In this document: positions 8,214 through 16,601 of the stretch, in pieces
How positions within the stretch are numbered: the stretch's first letter is position 1
Layout: each line of letters opens with the position of its first letter
NCBI RefSeq assembly: GCF_049537155.1
Contig: NZ_JBMVQZ010000005.1
Span: 124,001 to 188,000, forward strand
Direction of reading: 5' to 3'
Length of the DNA stretch: 64,000 bases
Origin: Limisphaera sp049537155
Lineage (GTDB): Bacteria > Verrucomicrobiota > Verrucomicrobiia > Limisphaerales > Limisphaeraceae
Translations under genes and position numbers: made by a program
Notes under the pieces: model-generated
What the model saw: the letters and a program-made list of their open reading frames with translations, nothing else
Databases searched by the model: none
Told to the model about the DNA's origin: nothing

Positions 8214-9575
8214 TCAGCGTTCCCCGCTCCACTCGAACGCGCCCAGGTCGAGTCGCCCGTGACACGGGCGCGGTCGCCATCCCCACGGCGGCACGAATTC
8301 GGGCAAACGCAGGCCACCCAGCCGGCTCTCCAACTCGCCGCACATCGCCCCGGCGTCGGTGATCCCCGGCACGGGCGCGCGCAACCGGTAGTCCGCTTCC
8401 ACCGGGCCGCGCCACGGCAGGCTGCGGCCGGGCTCGCCGACACGCGTGGCCCGCAACCCCGCGGGAAGGACGGCGCCGTAACCGGCGTCCACCCAGTTGT
8501 CGCAACCTCTCACCCTCCCTTCCGCAGGGCCGCCCGGCACCTCCACCAGGAGCCGGCGGCCGGACGCAGCACCGCCACCCGCAAAGAGGTTGCCTTCCAT
8601 CCACACCGAAGCCCTCGGACAGGAGACCGCCACCACCGGTGCGGCGTGCGGCGTGATCACCGTGTTGTACAGCATCCACAACCGACCCATGCGGTCTGCC
8701 CGACCGTCCCGGCCGAAATGCACCACCCCGCGGTTCCCGCGTGTGACCTGCGCCTTGACGATGACACAACCGGCCACCCACACATCACTTCCGGGGCGAT
8801 CGGTCCATCCCGCCGCATCCACCAGGTCCAGCTCCCGCTCCGCCGCCCCGATCAACAGGCTGCCCCACACCCGGGTCCGATGCGCGCGGCTCTTGAGGTT
8901 GTGACCGGTTCGCGCACGCGCGATTCGGCAGCCCAGCACGAGAGCCTCTTCGCCAGCGAGGTAAAGGTTGTGCGCGTATCCCGCGTGGGCGTCGCTGCCG
9001 TTGTCTCGAATCTCGCAGCTCTCCAGGCGCAATCCGCGCGCGCCATCAGGCAAATCTCCCCCGTCGGACATCACCCCCATGTCATTGTCCCGGATCACAC
9101 AATCCCGGATCACCACCCCGCGCGCACCGCTCACCCGCACACCTGCGGCGTTGCCATCGGCATTGCGGGCACCCCACAACTCGAACCCTTCCAGCACACA
9201 GCCGTCGGCCCCCGGATCGAACTGCACCACCGCACGCGGGTGCCCACCCCGCCCGGACAGATCGGCCCCCTCACCGCTGAGCGGGACGTGCAGGCCCGCT
9301 CCGGCCGCCCCGCGCAAGACCACGCCCGGCTGCCGGACCCTCAGCGCAACCATCCGATACGGCTCGTTGCGCGGGCGCGGATGCACCACCACCACGTCGC
9401 CGGCCCGTGCCGCTGCCAGGGCCCGGGCCGGATCCTCCCAGGGTCTCCCGGGACCCACATGAAGCTCGGCCCCCGCCACCGCGGAAACGGCCCCCAGAAG
9501 CCCTGCCGCCAACCATCGCCGGGACAAGAACGGGCCTTTCGAGACCTGATGAGCGGCCGCAGCGGCATGGTGCAT
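8214..9575 (-). CDS. Exported right-handed beta-helix protein
   Basis: 453 residues from the ATG at 9575. The frame is open further upstream, but a signal peptide with twin Arg and the hydrophobic core WLAAGLLGAVSAVAG sits just after this start. The body is made of short repeats such as GCVLEGFELWGARN, GVVIRDCVIRDN and LRLESCEIRDNGS, the rung pattern of parallel beta-helix (pectate-lyase-like) folds, from about residue 90 to 330. These proteins often bind or cleave polysaccharides. No catalytic site can be assigned. It is the only gene on its strand here, with a convergent purU downstream. Confidence 0.7.
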   Translation of the reverse strand: MHHAAAAAHQVSKGPFLSRRWLAAGLLGAVSAVAGAELHVGPGRPWEDPARALAAARAGDVVVVHPRPRNEPYRMVALRVRQPGVVLRGAAGAGLHVPLSGEGADLSGRGGHPRAVVQFDPGADGCVLEGFELWGARNADGNAAGVRVSGARGVVIRDCVIRDNDMGVMSDGGDLPDGARGLRLESCEIRDNGSDAHAGYAHNLYLAGEEALVLGCRIARARTGHNLKSRAHRTRVWGSLLIGAAERELDLVDAAGWTDRPGSDVWVAGCVIVKAQVTRGNRGVVHFGRDGRADRMGRLWMLYNTVITPHAAPVVAVSCPRASVWMEGNLFAGGGAASGRRLLVEVPGGPAEGRVRGCDNWVDAGYGAVLPAGLRATRVGEPGRSLPWRGPVEADYRLRAPVPGITDAGAMCGELESRLGGLRLPEFVPPWGWRPRPCHGRLDLGAFEWSGER

Positions 9576-9838
9576 CCGATGGCCACCCTCCTGCTGCCCT
9601 TCAACCTGCGGGGATGCCTTTCTTCCGGACATGTCTGGCCATGCTGGGATGGCGCACCCTTGACGTGCAAGCTCCGCGAGCCCGCCCGGGGGGAACCCAC
9701 GCGCCGCCCCGGCCGGGAAAGAGACACACCCCGACGCGTCGGGAGGCCGTGCAGTCACGCGGTCAAAACCGAAATTTTTCTGTTGCGCAGCGAGGGGAGG
9801 CAACCCAAAGTAATGGCGTCGTAGGTCTCGAGGGCCGC
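9576..9838. other. Divergent intergenic region upstream of rho, first part
   Basis: No gene is seen. It contains an A/T-rich patch (GAAATTTTTCTG near 9771) that may belong to a promoter, but no convincing -35/-10 pair could be fixed. Confidence 0.35.
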
Positions 9839-9861
9839 AGCGATGGTTGAGTTCCATCGCT
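9839..9861 (+). promoter_or_regulatory. 8-bp perfect inverted repeat in the rho leader
   Basis: AGCGATGG and CCATCGCT are separated by seven bases (TTGAGTT). It lies about 100 bp before the rho start codon. It could be an RNA hairpin or an operator; in other bacteria rho mRNA leaders are autoregulated by attenuation. Confidence 0.4.
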
Positions 9862-9902
9862 CTTCGGCAAGGTAGATTCCCAGAGGCGCTTTTCCAAGGC
9901 GC

Positions 9903-9931
9903 GGCACCCCGGGGAGGCGGTGCCCAGTTTT
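9903..9931 (+). promoter_or_regulatory. Terminator-like hairpin in the rho leader
   Basis: GGCACC (9903) pairs with GGTGCC (9919-9924) and is followed by CAGTTTTCC. This is a short stem with a weak T run, 30-60 bp before the start of rho. It would suit attenuation, but the stem is only six pairs. Confidence 0.35.
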
Positions 9932-9960
9932 CCCGGACCTGTGACACCATCAGACTCGGT

Positions 9961-11088
9961 ATGAGCAACCATAACAACGGGAACACACCCAGTTACGGCT
10001 CCGGCTACCTGGAGATCTCGGAGAAGGGCTTCGGGTTCCTGCGTTCGCCGCAGCATCATTTCCAGCCCAAGCCCACCGACATCTTTGTGACGCCGGACAC
10101 CATCAAACGTCATTTCCTGCGCGAGGGATGTTTGGTGGCCGGGCCGCTGCAGCCGCCGCATCGCGGCAGCAGTCCGCAGCTGAAGGCGGTCGAAAAGGTC
10201 AACGACATGCCCTTTTCCGATTACCTCAAGCTGGTCCGGTTCGAGAACCTCACCACCATTGACCCCATCGAGAAGTTCAAGCTCGAGACCACGCCGGACA
10301 TGATCGAGACGCGCGTCATTGATCTGGTGACGCCCATCGGCAAGGGCACGCGCGGCCTCATCGTGGCCCCGCCGCGCAGCGGCAAAACCACCATCCTGAA
10401 ACAGATCGCCAACGCCATCACCACCAATCATCCGGAGGTCTATGTCATCGTGCTGTTGATTGACGAACGGCCCGAGGAGGTCACGGATTTCCAGCGGTCG
10501 GTGAAGGCCGAGGTGGTCGCTTCCTCCAACGATCAAGATCTCGAAACCCACGTGCGGCTTTCCCGGTTCATGATCGAGCGCTGCCGGCGCATGGTGGAAT
10601 GCGGCAAGGACGTCTTTGTGCTGCTGGACTCCCTGACCCGCGTGGCTCGGGCCTACAACAGCGTGCACGGGGGCAGCGGCCGAACCATGACCGGTGGCGT
10701 GGACGCCCGCGCGCTGGAGGTGCCCCGCAAAATGTTCGCCTCCGCGCGCAAAATCGAAGGCGGCGGATCCCTCACCATCATCGCCACCGCACTGGTGGAG
10801 ACCGGGTCCCGGATGGACGAGTTGATCTTCCAGGAATTCAAAGGCACCGGAAACATGGAACTCGTCCTGGACCGCAAGCTGGCCGATCGCCGGATCTTCC
10901 CGGCCATCGACATCCCGCGCAGCGGCACGCGCAAGGAGGAAAAACTCTTCCCCAAACATCAAATCGAGGCCGTGCGCAAGCTGCGGCGCATGATGGTGGA
11001 TCTGAACCCGGTCGAGGCCATGGAGACGCTCATCGCGGCGTTGCGCAAACACAAGACCAACGACGAACTGCTGGCCAAACTGTTGTAA
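9961..11088 (+). CDS. rho: Transcription termination factor Rho
   Basis: Hexameric RNA helicase that ends transcription. 375 residues against about 420 in E. coli. The N-terminal helical subdomain is missing: the cold-shock RNA-binding fold starts almost at once (SGYLEISEKGFGFLRSP). The ATPase core is intact: P-loop APPRSGKTT (near 137), DERPEEVTDF, DSLTRVARAYN, the Q/secondary RNA loop region and a long near-invariant block LTIIATALVETGS. The ATG at 9961 was chosen because the translation upstream is unlike any Rho. The leader holds two hairpins (listed separately). It is a monocistronic gene as far as visible. Confidence 0.97.
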   Translation: MSNHNNGNTPSYGSGYLEISEKGFGFLRSPQHHFQPKPTDIFVTPDTIKRHFLREGCLVAGPLQPPHRGSSPQLKAVEKVNDMPFSDYLKLVRFENLTTIDPIEKFKLETTPDMIETRVIDLVTPIGKGTRGLIVAPPRSGKTTILKQIANAITTNHPEVYVIVLLIDERPEEVTDFQRSVKAEVVASSNDQDLETHVRLSRFMIERCRRMVECGKDVFVLLDSLTRVARAYNSVHGGSGRTMTGGVDARALEVPRKMFASARKIEGGGSLTIIATALVETGSRMDELIFQEFKGTGNMELVLDRKLADRRIFPAIDIPRSGTRKEEKLFPKHQIEAVRKLRRMMVDLNPVEAMETLIAALRKHKTNDELLAKLL

Positions 11089-11692
11089 AGCGGTGCCCCC
11101 ACCGGATCCGCTCCGGCCAAGGACCGCCTCCTGTGCCCTGTCCGCCTCCCCAGCCGGCCAGGGGGAACCATTCAATGGGCGGCCCGCGCCCGGGCAAAAT
11201 CCGGTCGGGTCCGGAGCCCGAAACCGCGCCCCGCCCGCCTCGCGCAACCTGCATCGAACGCCTGACCGGCAGAGACAGGCTTGGTCCGTGACAAAAACGC
11301 GTCGCCGTCCCACAGCCTCTGTTCCCGGCACAGGACGACGGTTCTCTACGCCCGCCGACCACCGTCTTCTGCCACCCTACCCTCGGGTGTCCTCGGCCTG
11401 GACCCCGCTCGGTCGCTTCGACCCGGGGACACAAAGGCACCCGACCCGGCATACCACGTCACCTCGAAAAGTAACGCGCAGCTTGACAGGAGCTGCAGGA
11501 CGCCGAGCGGCCCCGCCGCTGCCCGTTCGGAAGATCCGCAAACCAGCCACCACCGCGGAAGGCTTGCGGCCAAAATGCCGGCGCCCCGGACCTCCGCCGC
11601 CGTCCAAGCCGCAGGGTCAGCACACCCTTTGCGCCGACAAAGCGCAACGGACGCGATCCACGATCCGCCCGCGCGACGCATCCGGTCGCCGG
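11089..11692. other. Intergenic region, no gene recognised
   Basis: About 600 bp between convergent rho and the proline-rich exported protein. Several overlapping open frames exist, but none has a start, composition or motif that supports a gene. No RNA gene or clear terminator was seen. Confidence 0.4.
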
Positions 11693-12862
11693 TCAAATCC
11701 CCGGCCGCTTGGGAATCTCTGTGAATGGCGAGGGCATGTTGGGCCCCCGGAGCCGCGGGGACGAAGGCGGCGGGGTCGGGGTGAGAGACGATCGCAGAGG
11801 GCTCGACGGCGCTGTGGCCAGGCCGGGTATGGACGGCGAAGGCAGGGTGCTGTTCAACGAAGATCCGCGAGCCGGCCCTTCTCCGCCAACCCCGGGGCCC
11901 GACCATGCCGGTCGTTGCGCGGCACCCGCCAAGCCACTCACCCCCAGGGGATCCGGCGGAGGTTTCAACCACACCGGTGCCGTCCCCGTGGAGCGCGAGG
12001 TGCCCGTGCCACTTTCCGCGCGCGAGCGGAGTGCGGCATCCAAGCCGCCCGGCGGCGTTGCGACCACCGCTTCCAAGCCGGACCGGAACTGCTGGAGGCG
12101 CTGTTCGCGCGCGTCTTTCTGGCGTTCCTGCCAGGCGCGCTGGGCAAGCTCTTCCGGACTCTCCCACACGGAATCGGTCAGGCCGGGCAGTTGCCGGATC
12201 AGACTCCGTTCCTCGCCGTCCCGTTTCAGCGCCGTTTCCAGCTGGTCCAATCGCTCCCGGGCCGCCCGGGACTCGGGCGTCTCCCACTCAGGGCGTGTGT
12301 GCATGTCCGGACGGCCTCCCGCATCCTCGGCAGGTGTCGGTTCCTCCCCGGCCCCGGGCTCACCCCGCAACCTCTCCGCATAACGCGCCCATAATTCCCA
12401 TTCGTCCGTGGTGGGCGGTGCCGGTTCGGCTTGGTCCGTCTCCAGCGGGTTTTCCCGGAGCCGTCGCTCCCCTTCGAGCGAGGGGATGTCTCCGAGCGGA
12501 TCCGAGCCGGGTTGGGTCCAGTCCCGTTGTCTCTGCAGGAGTTCCCGAATCCGGGCACTCTGCACGCGCGGTCCGGGAGGAGGCGGCAAGACCGTTGCCC
12601 GGCGCAGTGGATCCCTCATGAGATCCAGCGTAGACGGCCGGTACTGGAGTTGTTCCCTGAGCTGGCTGTGGGGCTGATCGCCTTGGGACAATTGGTTGGC
12701 GTTGGTCCGCAAAAGATCGCTGCGGGGGTCGGAAAACTCGATGGGCGGTCCCCGGCGGACGGGCTGCGCGCTCAGGCGCTCGGTGGCCGAACCGCAAACA
12801 CACAGGCCCACCATCATCCAAAAACCGAGTCTTCCCGACCCTCTGGCACCCGGAACGCGCAT
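11693..12862 (-). CDS. Exported low-complexity Pro/Arg/Glu-rich protein
   Basis: 389 residues. An N-terminal signal peptide (about residues 10-32, FWMMVGLCVCGSATERLSAQ) is followed by a charged, proline-rich chain with no hydrophobic core. A helical, probably coiled segment (about 165-255, many Glu/Arg/Leu) and a disordered Ser/Pro-rich tail can be made out. Such proteins are common in Verrucomicrobiota genomes and have no known role. No domain recognised. The signal peptide and steady codon use in one frame support a real gene despite the bias. Confidence 0.55.
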   Translation of the reverse strand: MRVPGARGSGRLGFWMMVGLCVCGSATERLSAQPVRRGPPIEFSDPRSDLLRTNANQLSQGDQPHSQLREQLQYRPSTLDLMRDPLRRATVLPPPPGPRVQSARIRELLQRQRDWTQPGSDPLGDIPSLEGERRLRENPLETDQAEPAPPTTDEWELWARYAERLRGEPGAGEEPTPAEDAGGRPDMHTRPEWETPESRAARERLDQLETALKRDGEERSLIRQLPGLTDSVWESPEELAQRAWQERQKDAREQRLQQFRSGLEAVVATPPGGLDAALRSRAESGTGTSRSTGTAPVWLKPPPDPLGVSGLAGAAQRPAWSGPGVGGEGPARGSSLNSTLPSPSIPGLATAPSSPLRSSLTPTPPPSSPRLRGPNMPSPFTEIPKRPGI

Positions 12863-13046
12863 CGGCTACAGATTACGCCCGGCACCGGATTCCGTCAAAG
12901 CCCCAGGACCGGGCACCCGGCGCCCCGCCCCATCACCGCGCAGAGCTGAAGGCTCGCGCCTCGGTCGGGTGACGGGCGGCCGTTCCTGCACGGTCGGCCC
13001 GGCCCCTGGATTCGGGCTCGTTCTGCATCGCCTCTGTTCACTCGGA

Positions 13047-13062
13047 CCCGCATACTTGCGGG
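13047..13062 (+). promoter_or_regulatory. Hairpin directly before the ABC ATPase start
   Basis: CCCGC (13047-13051) and GCGGG (13058-13062) flank ATACTT and end one base before the ATG at 13064. Such a stem could hide the ribosome-binding region. Confidence 0.3.
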
Positions 13063-13063
13063 C

Positions 13064-14074
13064 ATGCCGGTCATCGAGGTTCGGTCCCTGAGCAAGACCT
13101 TCCGGATTCACAAGAAGGAACCCGGATTCTGGGGGGCGGTTCGCGGCCTGTTTTACCGGCGCTACGAGACGGTGGAGGCGGTGCGGCAGGTCTCCTTCGA
13201 CATCGAGGCCGGCGAATTCGTCGGCTTTCTCGGTCCCAACGGCGCGGGCAAGACCACCACACTCAAGATGCTGGCCGGGCTACTTCATCCCAGCGGCGGG
13301 AGTGCGCGCGTGCTGGGTTACGTACCTTGGGAACGGCCGGACGGTTACCGCCGGCAGTTCGCCCTGCTGCTGGGCCAGAAAAACCAGCTCTGGTGGGATC
13401 TGCCTGCCCGTGAGACCTACGAATTGAACGCCGCCATCTACGGCCTGGAACGACGACTGTGGCAACGTCGGATGGAGGAACTGACCGAGCGGCTGGGCGT
13501 GCGGGACAAGCTGGACGTGGTGGTTCGGGAACTCTCCCTGGGCGAACGGATGAAACTGGAACTGATCGCCGTGCTGCTGCACCAGCCGCGCGTGCTGTTC
13601 CTGGACGAGCCGACGCTCGGCCTGGACGTCGTTTCGCAGAAAGCCGTGCGCGACTTCCTCCGCGAGTACAATCGCACCGCCGGCACCACCATACTCCTGA
13701 CCAGCCACGACATGGCGGACATCGAGGAACTCTGCCCGCGTGTCATCATCATTGACCACGGTCAGATCATCTTCGACGGGCCCCTGGCCGAGGTGATCGA
13801 ACGCTACGCGGATTTCAAACTCCTGACCATCCGGTGCGATCCGGACGCGCCCCCGCCCGATCCGCGGGACCTGACGCCGTGGGGCGAACCTGTGGAGATC
13901 GGGCCCGCATTCGTGCGGCTCCGGGTGCGGCGCGATCGCGTCATCCCGGCCTGCAAGGCCCTGCTGGACCGCCTGCCCATCCGGGACCTGGACATCCGCG
14001 AGGTCCCCATCGAGGAGGTCATCCGCAATCTTTTCACCCGGCGTGTCCCGCCGGCGCCGGCCCCGCCCGGCTGA
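13064..14074 (+). CDS. ABC transporter ATP-binding protein (ABC-2 type exporter)
   Basis: 336 residues. Walker A GPNGAGKTTT (near 58), Q-loop GQKNQ, signature LSLGERMK (near 158), Walker B VLFLDEPT (near 182) and H-loop TSHD are all present, so it should hydrolyse ATP. The C-terminal 90 residues form the extra domain seen in ABC-2 exporter ATPases of the type that pair with DUF990-like permeases. Those permeases normally follow directly, but here the next gene is a convergent response regulator, so the membrane partner must lie elsewhere. Cytoplasmic face of the inner membrane. Substrate unknown. Confidence 0.88.
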   Translation: MPVIEVRSLSKTFRIHKKEPGFWGAVRGLFYRRYETVEAVRQVSFDIEAGEFVGFLGPNGAGKTTTLKMLAGLLHPSGGSARVLGYVPWERPDGYRRQFALLLGQKNQLWWDLPARETYELNAAIYGLERRLWQRRMEELTERLGVRDKLDVVVRELSLGERMKLELIAVLLHQPRVLFLDEPTLGLDVVSQKAVRDFLREYNRTAGTTILLTSHDMADIEELCPRVIIIDHGQIIFDGPLAEVIERYADFKLLTIRCDPDAPPPDPRDLTPWGEPVEIGPAFVRLRVRRDRVIPACKALLDRLPIRDLDIREVPIEEVIRNLFTRRVPPAPAPPG

Positions 14075-14093
14075 GGCCCCGCGGCACCGGCCG

Positions 14094-14762
14094 TCAACCG
14101 CGCGGGATTCGCGCCGTCATGTACCGCGCCACGGCCTCGGCCCGCGAGCGGACATGCAGCTTCTCGTAGATGTGCTTGAGATGGCTGCGGACCGTCTCGA
14201 TGCTCACGCCCAGTTGATCGGCGATTTCCTTGTTGGTGAATCCGCGCGACAGCAGCAGGAGAATCTCCTCTTCACGGGCGCTCAACCGGACCGTGTCAGC
14301 CGGACTGCGCGGCTTCTGACGAAACGACTCCACCACCAGGCGCGCAATCACACTCGACATGGGTGCGCCCCCGTGCACCACGTCCCACAACGCCGACCGC
14401 AGCGCTTCCGGTTCGGTCCGTTTCAGGAGGTACCCGTCCGCGCCGGCCTCCAGGGCCAGAAAAACCATTTCATCGTCGTCCGACGCCGTCAGAATGACGA
14501 TCTTCGCCTCGGGCAGCAGCGCCCGCAGGCGCGCCGTGCATTCGATCCCGGACATCCGCGGCAAAAAGATGTCCATCAGGATCACGTCCGGGCGCAGCTC
14601 CGGCAGCACCCGCAGGGCTTCCTCGCCCGTCGCACACGTGACGACACAGTCGAAGTCCGGAAACGACGAGACCAGGCGCGCCCAACTTTCGCGCACCTCC
14701 CGCTGGTCCTCCACCAGGGCCACCCGCAACGGCGCGGAATGCCGATTCGTGCTTGCCGTCAT
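14094..14762 (-). CDS. NarL/FixJ-family response regulator
   Basis: 222 residues. The receiver domain (about 12-130) has the acidic pair E18-D19, phosphoacceptor D64 in LMDIF, the switch Thr in LTAS and Lys in LLKRTE. The output domain is a LuxR/NarL helix-turn-helix (about 150-215, LSAREEEILLLLSRGFTNKEIADQLG). It starts one base after the stop of the histidine kinase gene upstream, so it is the cognate regulator. The target genes are not shown by the sequence. Confidence 0.92.
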   Translation of the reverse strand: MTASTNRHSAPLRVALVEDQREVRESWARLVSSFPDFDCVVTCATGEEALRVLPELRPDVILMDIFLPRMSGIECTARLRALLPEAKIVILTASDDDEMVFLALEAGADGYLLKRTEPEALRSALWDVVHGGAPMSSVIARLVVESFRQKPRSPADTVRLSAREEEILLLLSRGFTNKEIADQLGVSIETVRSHLKHIYEKLHVRSRAEAVARYMTARIPRG

Positions 14763-14763
14763 T

Positions 14764-16368
14764 TCAACCAGACCTTGACACGACGTCCCCTGTCCCTCTC
14801 AGCCGCTCCGCTGCCGGGACGGACGGACAGGATTCCGCCCCGGGCGAGTGGGCCGGGCGCGTCGCGGCCCGGCGGACACCGAGCCGACCGCCCCTGCGCG
14901 GCGGATGCAGCGGCACCCGCAACACCACGGTGCAACCCCGGCCCGGGGCTGAAACAACCTCGCAACCACCCCCCACCTCGCCCATCCGTTGCCTCAGGTT
15001 CGACAGCCCGTTCCGGTCGGCCGGCACGGCCGCCGGATCGAACCCGCGGCCGTCGTCGGCAATCCGCACCTCGACCTGGTCGCCCACCCAGCGGATGCCG
15101 AGCCGCACCTCGGCCGCACCACTGTATTTCACCGCGTTGTTCAGGGCCTCTTTCACCGCCAGAAAGAGATTGCGCCGGGTGGGCAGCGCGAACGTGGCCG
15201 CAGGCAATTCCGGCGCCACCTCCAGACGACAACGCATGCCGGCCTGGCCCAGAAAGGTCTCCGCGTATTTGCAGGTGTGACTGACGAAGTCGCGCACCGT
15301 GTCGCGCCGGGAATTGATCGCCCACACCACCTCGTCCAACGCCGCCGCCAGGGCCCGCGCGCGCCCGCACAACCGCTGCAGCGATTCGGCCACGCCCGGG
15401 ACCGCCGCATGTTCCTTGCGCGCCACCTCCGCCAGCAGGACCAATTGCGTCAGCCCGGCCCCCAGCTCATCGTGGATGTCCCGCGCAATCCGCATCCGCT
15501 CCCGATGCAACAGATCCTCCGCGTGCCGGTGCCACGCCAGCCGCGCCATCAGACGCAGGCTCATGCCCACCGCCGCCAGGCACAAACCCAGCAGACCCAG
15601 CTGAAACCAACCCTGCTTCCAAAACGGCAGGCTGACCGGCTGCAACGGCGGCACCTCCACCACCGCCAACGGGCGGGTCGTCCAGGGAGCCGCTCCGAAC
15701 GCACCCACCACCACCGCCCGCCGCCAGTCCGGCGACGGCCGGCGCCGCTTTTCCCAACCCCGCGGCTCGCCGGGAACCACCCACCAGTTGGTGTCCGTAC
15801 CCAGCTCCATCACCCGGCCGTCCAAAAAGGTCACGCGCAGCCCGCCCAATACACCCGCTTCCAATCGGTCGTTGAACGCCTCCACGGCCAGCACGTGCCG
15901 GCCGGGTCGCAACAACCAGGTCAGGTCGTATTCGGTCAGGCTCCGCCAGTCGCTGCCACGACCCACTTCTCGCCCGTCCACGAAAAGCCGAAAACCGTTG
16001 TCCGCCGTGATGCGCAGTCGCGCCCGGGCCACCACGGATCCCTCGGGAAGATCCAACGCCCGCCAGAACCGGCAGGTCTGTTTGTCGGTGCAGTTCGTGT
16101 CCCAGATCCATGCCCCCACCCCCCATTCCGGATCCAGGACACCGCCCTCCGCTGCAGCCAGGACGCGGGCTGGCCGGCCCCACGTCAGGGTGACCACGCC
16201 GGTCCAGAGGATCAGATGACACACCGCATGCCTCACGGCTTGCCGGGCCCGACGTCCCAAGCGAAACGGCCCATTCCCAAAGGCACCGTCCTGCCCGGAC
16301 CCGCACGACCTTCGCTCGGCCCCACTTCGACGCCACCCTTTGCTCAGACGCCATCCGGTCCGACTCAT
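14764..16368 (-). CDS. Membrane histidine kinase with periplasmic carbohydrate-binding-like sensor domain
   Basis: 534 residues from the ATG at 16368; the open frame continues upstream without support. A signal/anchor near residue 45 is followed by a periplasmic region (about 75-240) reading WIWDTNCTDKQTCRFWRALDLP and LRITADNGFRLFVDG. This resembles the beta-sandwich at the N-terminus of rhamnosidase-type proteins and may bind sugar. A second helix lies near residue 260. The cytoplasmic kinase is of the NarX class: HisKA_3 with RIARDIHDELGAG (His near 299), and HATPase motifs EALNNAVKY and DDGRGF. Encoded one base before its response regulator. An inverted repeat sits just before its start. 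Confidence 0.88.
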   Translation of the reverse strand: MSRTGWRLSKGWRRSGAERRSCGSGQDGAFGNGPFRLGRRARQAVRHAVCHLILWTGVVTLTWGRPARVLAAAEGGVLDPEWGVGAWIWDTNCTDKQTCRFWRALDLPEGSVVARARLRITADNGFRLFVDGREVGRGSDWRSLTEYDLTWLLRPGRHVLAVEAFNDRLEAGVLGGLRVTFLDGRVMELGTDTNWWVVPGEPRGWEKRRRPSPDWRRAVVVGAFGAAPWTTRPLAVVEVPPLQPVSLPFWKQGWFQLGLLGLCLAAVGMSLRLMARLAWHRHAEDLLHRERMRIARDIHDELGAGLTQLVLLAEVARKEHAAVPGVAESLQRLCGRARALAAALDEVVWAINSRRDTVRDFVSHTCKYAETFLGQAGMRCRLEVAPELPAATFALPTRRNLFLAVKEALNNAVKYSGAAEVRLGIRWVGDQVEVRIADDGRGFDPAAVPADRNGLSNLRQRMGEVGGGCEVVSAPGRGCTVVLRVPLHPPRRGGRLGVRRAATRPAHSPGAESCPSVPAAERLRGTGDVVSRSG

Positions 16369-16376
16369 CCGCACCT

Positions 16377-16401
16377 CGGACTCGAAGGGTACACGAGTCC
16401 G
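16377..16401 (-). promoter_or_regulatory. 8-bp inverted repeat just upstream of the histidine kinase start
   Basis: CGGACTCG (16377-16384) and CGAGTCCG (16394-16401) are separated by nine bases. The near arm is eight bases from the ATG. Either an operator, perhaps for autoregulation, or a leader hairpin that affects translation. Confidence 0.45.
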
Positions 16402-16601
16402 TTTCCGGGCCAATCCAGATTCCGAACCGAAGGCCGGTCGGGACCGCCCTTTCCCAGCTCCGAACCCGCGGATCCCGCGGCGGCGTCCCGCATCCACGGC
16501 CGGACAAACCCTCGCCGGCAGCGGATTGCCTCCCGACCCGAGCCTGTTGCGCCTGATTTGCAACCAGGGATACGGCCCTCCATTCTGAAGTTGGATCGCT
16601 C

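Noticed and set aside
9847..9878. A -35/-10 pair (TTGAGT and TAGATT) for rho
   Set aside because: The spacer of 20 bases is too long, and TTGAGT lies in the loop of the hairpin.
11346..12287. Minus-strand frame overlapping the proline-rich exported protein
   Set aside because: No start, signal or motif; the alternate frame has a signal peptide.
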